Below the pieces are notes generated by a model. The model was not told the DNA's origin, ran no database searches, and saw only the letters and a program-made list of their open reading frames with translations. DNA of 8,054 bases from an uncultured Collinsella sp. (lineage in GTDB: Bacteria > Actinomycetota > Coriobacteriia > Coriobacteriales > Coriobacteriaceae), in the NCBI GenBank assembly GCA_900757615.1, contig CAAEON010000022.1, forward strand, positions 1 through 8,054, in the 5' to 3' direction. Made by a program: the position numbers and the translations under genes. Positions 5,692 through 8,054 of this stretch are shown here, in pieces (position 1 is the first letter of the stretch; each line of letters opens with the position of its first letter).

Positions 5692-6424
5692 GTTCAGGGA
5701 ACGCTTCGCGGGCCGCGAGGGCGAATATGTCCTAATCGGTGGCGGAGCCTGCGACCTGCTGTTCGGCGAGGTCGGGCAAGATTTCAGGGCAACGAAAGAT
5801 CTCGATCTAGTCCTACTGGTGGAGGCACTGACGCCTGAGTTCGGCCGCGTGTTCTGGGACTTTGTTCGGGAAGGCGGGTACGAGAACAAACAAAAGAGTA
5901 GCGGGAAGCCGCAGTTCTACCGGTTCTCTAAGCCGAAGGACCCGGCCTTCCCCGCCATGCTGGAGTTATTTGCACGCACCGACATCAACCTGCGCGACGG
6001 GGATTCCGGCCTTTTGCCGATACACATCGGCGAGGAGGTTTCTAGTCTTTCTGCGATTCTGCTGGACGAGGAGTACTACAAATTGCTCGTGGAGAACAGA
6101 GTATCGGCGGGCGGCGTCGCTGTCCTGTCGATCGAGGGACTAATCCCCTTCAAAGCAAAGGCGTGGCTCGACCTGTCTGCCAAGCGTGCAGATGGAAAGG
6201 CAGTCGATGAGAAGAGCGTAAAGAAGCACCGTAACGACGTCTGCCGCCTCGCCACCTTGCTCGCGGGCAACGAGCGTCCCGCCATGAGCGAGGGTGTTCT
6301 TGCTGACATGAGGCGCTTCATGGAGGCCTACGAATCGGACCCCGTCGATCCCAAAACAATCAGGATCAAGGGTGTTGGGGCGCAACAGGTCGTTGAGGTG
6401 CTGAAGGACGTTTACTTGCGATAA
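5675..6424 (+). CDS. AbiEii-like nucleotidyltransferase toxin
   Basis: A 249-residue protein. ATG 5675 is preferred over TTG 5663 because GGGG lies 6 nt before it and the conserved domain begins soon after. The nucleotidyltransferase signature is present: IGGGACDLLF (21-30) and ATKDLDLVL (39-47) with D42 and D44 as the metal-binding D-x-D pair. Further conserved-looking segments are FYRF (81-84), MLELFAR (95-101), SSLSAILLDEEYYKLL (123-138), LIPFKAKAWLDL (156-167) and KKHRNDV (183-189). AbiEii/MenT-type enzymes transfer nucleotides to tRNA or other RNA and halt growth, often as phage defence; this enzyme's substrate is unknown. Its start lies inside the antitoxin gene, so expression is coupled. 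A hairpin follows 15 nt after its stop. The opposing frame from the MNT operon covers its last 285 bp. Confidence 0.85.
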   Translation: MKGIDKFRERFAGREGEYVLIGGGACDLLFGEVGQDFRATKDLDLVLLVEALTPEFGRVFWDFVREGGYENKQKSSGKPQFYRFSKPKDPAFPAMLELFARTDINLRDGDSGLLPIHIGEEVSSLSAILLDEEYYKLLVENRVSAGGVAVLSIEGLIPFKAKAWLDLSAKRADGKAVDEKSVKKHRNDVCRLATLLAGNERPAMSEGVLADMRRFMEAYESDPVDPKTIRIKGVGAQQVVEVLKDVYLR

Positions 6425-6682
6425 CACGTATACATGACGCGCCTTCAACCAGAACGATTGAAGGCGCCTTCTCCGCGAGCATTGTTTTGATTGCGTTATT
6501 TCAGGGGCTTTTAGAGCTGCATCGATTAGGTCAGCAGCGTTGACGAAGCGGCCGGGATTCCCCCTGGCAAAGAACGCATCGCTCTCGTGGATTGCCTCAA
6601 GGCTTTCCTTGCTGGGCTCGGCGTGCGGTATGAGCTGCGGGATGGTATCTGTAAGCTCCTTTTCACGTTTACTTCGCTTCAT
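6140..6682 (-). CDS. RelB-like small antitoxin gene with abnormal run-on 3' end
   Basis: The ATG at 6682 lies inside the end of the MNT gene (14-nt overlap). The first ~60 residues (MKRSKREKELTDTIPQLIPH..., SKESLEAIHESDAFFARG, RFVNAADLIDAALKA) have the helical, charged pattern of RelB/DinJ-type antitoxins, which normally stop soon after the 'DLIxAL' helix. Here the frame continues for 180 residues in total, through the 6439-6467 hairpin and 285 bp into the 3' end of the opposite-strand AbiE-like toxin, where the composition no longer looks like protein. One extra A in the A4 run at 6509-6512 would give a TGA at 6501-6503. So the working gene is probably only 6501-6682, and the stop was lost by a one-base deletion or an exchange of the downstream sequence. 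No RelE-type toxin follows. The N-terminal call is moderate; the run-on is probably not functional. Confidence 0.5.
   Translation of the reverse strand: MKRSKREKELTDTIPQLIPHAEPSKESLEAIHESDAFFARGNPGRFVNAADLIDAALKAPEITQSKQCSRRRRLQSFWLKARHVYVLSQVNVLQHLNDLLRPNTLDPDCFGIDGVRFVGLHEAPHVSKNTLAHGGTLVAREQGGEAADVVTVLLYALLIDCLSICTLGRQVEPRLCFEGD
6439..6467 (+). terminator. Terminator hairpin after the AbiE-like operon
   Basis: GCGCCTTCAA (6439-6448) and TTGAAGGCGC (6458-6467) form a perfect 10-bp stem with a 9-nt loop, 14 nt after the toxin stop. The tail CTTCTCC has only a weak T content. It lies between convergent operons, so it may slow transcription from both sides. On the minus strand it is read inside the run-on frame of the RelB-like gene. 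Confidence 0.6.
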
Positions 6683-6968
6683 AGAGACGCACCTCATCCT
6701 GTTCGAGATTTTTGCGGAAGGCCGGGCGCATGTGCTCTGGTGGGTTGGTGACGATATCAACCTTTCGCCCAAGCTCCTTCTCGAGCTCATGGGAGAGTTC
6801 GTAAAGCGTGCCGAACGTCATGGTGTTGCCGCAGACTAGGCGCAAGTCAATATCGCTATCAGGCGTTTGCTCGCCTCGGGCAAACGAACCAAATAAATAT
6901 GCCTCGCTGGCGTCGTAGCGAGCCAGCACGCGGGAGACCGCAGTGGATATGTCGGTAGGCGAGATCAT
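6669..6968 (-). CDS. MNT-type minimal nucleotidyltransferase
   Basis: A 99-residue single-domain nucleotidyltransferase. LFGSFARGEQTPDSDIDLRLV (25-45) holds the G-S-x10-D-x-D signature with D39 and D41, and the third acidic residue is probably D71 in KVDIVTNPPEHM. Length and motifs match MntA-type proteins, which usually act as antitoxins by AMPylating a neighbouring HEPN RNase (HepT). No HEPN gene with its RxxxxH motif is adjacent. Instead a RelB-like gene overlaps its 3' end by 14 nt and a 92-residue small protein lies 27 nt upstream. No clear ribosome site precedes ATG 6968, so translation may depend on coupling with the upstream gene. Its role here, toxin or antitoxin, is therefore open. 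Confidence 0.85.
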   Translation of the reverse strand: MISPTDISTAVSRVLARYDASEAYLFGSFARGEQTPDSDIDLRLVCGNTMTFGTLYELSHELEKELGRKVDIVTNPPEHMRPAFRKNLEQDEVRLYEAK

Positions 6969-6995
6969 GGATAATTGCCGTACAACAGTAGAAAG

Positions 6996-7274
6996 TCAGC
7001 GGGCCAGCGCCGAAACCGCCGGTCCGGCTTTTTGGCGTTCGGCGAGCTCGAAGATAAACGGGGCGTTTGATCTAACAAATTCGGTCAAGAAATTGAGGTC
7101 ATCAGCAGTAAATCCTTCGACGTTGAACCATTTGACCGCAGGCAAGAAGCATTCCGCATGGTCAAAGCCAAAGTCAACCGGGCGCTCGACGGCCACGCGA
7201 ACGGTTCCGTCTTCTCTTGTCTCTGAGTAGGCAAATTGGGTGCCATCATCAAGCTGAACATAGCTCCAAAACAT
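6996..7274 (-). CDS. Small operon-leading protein (MxWSxVQxDDGT family)
   Basis: A 92-residue acidic protein from ATG 7274 with a perfect-looking AAGGAGG 5 nt upstream. The frame is open to 7520, but that part reads through the dispersed repeat and is not gene-like. The sequence starts MFWSYVQLDDGTQFAYSE and continues with ERPVDFGFDHAECFLPAVKW and NFLTEFVRSNAPFIFELAE. No transmembrane segment or known DNA-binding motif is seen. It is a paralogue of the 61-residue protein at 2517-2702, with about 33 of the first 39 bases identical, but has the longer C terminus. It leads the MNT operon, with a 27-nt gap to the next gene. I recall similar short proteins next to toxin genes in related bacteria but cannot name the family. 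Antitoxin or adaptor function is inferred from position. Confidence 0.75.
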   Translation of the reverse strand: MFWSYVQLDDGTQFAYSETREDGTVRVAVERPVDFGFDHAECFLPAVKWFNVEGFTADDLNFLTEFVRSNAPFIFELAERQKAGPAVSALAR

Positions 7275-7291
7275 GACTACCTCCTTAGTGT

Positions 7292-7307
7292 TTATATTCG
7301 AGTATAA
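7292..7307. promoter_or_regulatory. Dyad operator candidate upstream of the MNT operon
   Basis: TTATATTCGAGTATAA is a 16-bp near-perfect palindrome with one mismatched pair, 17 bp before the ATG at 7274. It contains two possible minus-strand -10 boxes, TATAAA (7291-7296) and TATACT (7301-7306), but no convincing -35. A further palindrome, GAATTAAATAATTC, lies at 7334-7347. Position and symmetry suggest autoregulation of the operon. Confidence 0.4.
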
Positions 7308-7396
7308 GGAGCAGACTAGACGTAACGCGGCGTGAATTAAATAATTCCTATAAGACACGAACTCTGACAGCTGGCCTTGTCCAGAAGTGGTGGGGG

Positions 7397-7505
7397 CCGA
7401 GTTCTGCCGACCAGAACCCGGTTTTGCGCTTTCGCGACCTGCGGTTTTATTAACAGAATTTGGCTTGCGCTCGGCTGGCTCCGGTTTTCCCGCACATACG
7501 GAAAT
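7397..7505. repeat. Dispersed intergenic repeat, copy B
   Basis: This is the direct counterpart of 4340-4448, offset by about 3057 bp, with an identical 19-base core at 7397-7415 and frequent substitutions elsewhere. The similarity continues rightward into the end of the surface-protein gene, as copy A continues into the anchor pseudogene. It has no T-run hairpin that would make it a clear terminator. Confidence 0.7.
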
Positions 7506-7513
7506 CGGGAGCA

Positions 7514-8054
7514 TCAGCAACGGCGCGCAGCTTTAAGAACCGCTGTTCCCAGCACGAAAAGCAAGCCGGACACGGCAATCCAATGGCTGTCGCTGATTTT
7601 GGGGAGTGACGAGGAAGTCGCGGTGGCGGCCTTGAGCCTGGAGGTCTTGGCGGCCGTGTTGTTAGTCACTGTTGTCGTGGTCACTGTCTTAGTCGCGGCC
7701 GCTGGCTTCAGAGTGAGATTCGTCGACGAATCCGCAGCTGGCTCGCCGGTAGCGGGGTCAGTGCCAGGGGCGGACGGACCATCGCCCGGCACCTCGGGCC
7801 CACCGGTCTCCCCTGCCGACGTCGTGGCATCCACGGGCTCGATCGACACATGCGCTGCCACGGACCCGTCGGCATCCACCACGCCACCCGCGCCAAAGGC
7901 CCCGCCCGCAGGCGCCACAAAGCGCGCGGATGCAAGCGACCCGCCCAGGCAGGCGACGCCGCCGTTGGTGCCCGACGCATCCAGCCAGGACGCATCGACG
8001 GTAAGCTGCCCGGCCGCGCCACCGCCGGCAGCCCCGCCCAGCAGACACACACCA
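7514..8054 (-). CDS. C-terminal part of a surface protein with membrane/wall anchor (5' end outside window)
   Basis: About 180 residues of a larger secreted protein; the frame is open to the window edge, so no start is assigned. From the N-terminal side: a Gly/Ala-rich segment with short repeats of the type 'VDASWLDASG', then a Pro/Gly/Thr-rich linker (ETGGPEVPGDGPSAPGTDPAT), a Thr/Lys/Ala stalk (TKTVTTTTVTNNTAAKTS), and at the end LPKISDSHW followed by the hydrophobic run IAVSGLLFVLGTAVL and the basic tail KAARRC. This is the layout of a cell-wall sorting signal, but LPKIS replaces LPxTG, so sortase use is doubtful and simple membrane anchoring is the alternative. It is GC-rich compared with its neighbours. 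Its end is paralogous to the pseudogene at 4458-4621. The ligand is unknown. Confidence 0.75.
   Translation of the reverse strand, partial: GVCLLGGAAGGGAAGQLTVDASWLDASGTNGGVACLGGSLASARFVAPAGGAFGAGGVVDADGSVAAHVSIEPVDATTSAGETGGPEVPGDGPSAPGTDPATGEPAADSSTNLTLKPAAATKTVTTTTVTNNTAAKTSRLKAATATSSSLPKISDSHWIAVSGLLFVLGTAVLKAARRC

Noticed and set aside
7275..7520. N-terminal extension of the 92-residue protein to 174 residues
   Set aside because: The extension reads through the dispersed repeat, while ATG 7274 has an excellent AAGGAGG site and matches the paralogue's start.
7514..8054. Overlapping long minus-strand frames at the right edge (114 and 96 residues)
   Set aside because: They are shadows caused by high GC. 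They are rich in Arg, Cys and Trp, while the chosen frame has a clear linker, stalk and anchor layout.

Overview
The window looks like an accessory island in a medium-to-high-GC Gram-positive chromosome, most likely a gut actinobacterium of the class Coriobacteriia (Collinsella/Olsenella-like). The class assignment is an inference. It rests on recalled resemblance of the first protein (a 'WRCPP... EIQG...VTH' protein), the DUF3990 partner protein and the GC-rich dispersed intergenic repeats to families common in that group. There is no rRNA or housekeeping marker to confirm it.

Layout, left to right. Positions 1-151 are a GC-rich edge with no supportable gene. Positions 152-1309 (minus) encode a 385-residue protein whose C-terminal part resembles a VSR/DUF559-type PD-(D/E)XK nuclease fold. 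Positions 1310-1689 are non-coding, with short tandem repeats, small palindromes and the terminator of a tRNA-Val(CAC) gene (1690-1764, minus, CCA encoded). Positions 2005-4052 (minus) are a tight four-gene operon: a DUF3990-type ADP-ribosyltransferase-fold toxin, a helix-turn-helix partner, a 61-residue small protein and a Doc-type Fic protein. A perfect 23-bp inverted repeat holding four TATCGC half-sites sits over the operon's promoter. Positions 4140-4457 are a dispersed non-coding repeat, followed by a broken remnant of a surface-protein anchor (4458-4621, minus).

Positions 4702-6424 (plus) are a two-gene AbiE-like (type IV) module, a winged-helix-like antitoxin and a nucleotidyltransferase toxin that overlap by 17 nt. 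Its promoter carries a symmetrical array of four TGTAAC-type half-sites. Converging on it from the right (minus) is a third module: a 92-residue small protein, an MNT-type minimal nucleotidyltransferase and an overlapping RelB-like antitoxin gene whose reading frame runs on into the AbiE-like toxin's 3' end. At the right edge (7514-8054, minus) is the intact C terminus of a secreted surface protein, followed by a second copy of the dispersed repeat.

Taken together, three toxin-antitoxin or abortive-infection-type modules are packed beside a tRNA gene. The last two lie between two direct copies, about 3 kb apart, of a block made of 'surface-protein anchor + downstream repeat'. The small proteins at 2517-2702 and 6996-7274 are paralogues at both protein and DNA level, yet each sits beside a different toxin class. 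The most interesting features are the compound DUF3990/HTH/small-protein/Doc operon with its quadruple operator, the shared small partner, and the duplicated block that may have delivered or can mobilise the AbiE-MNT segment.
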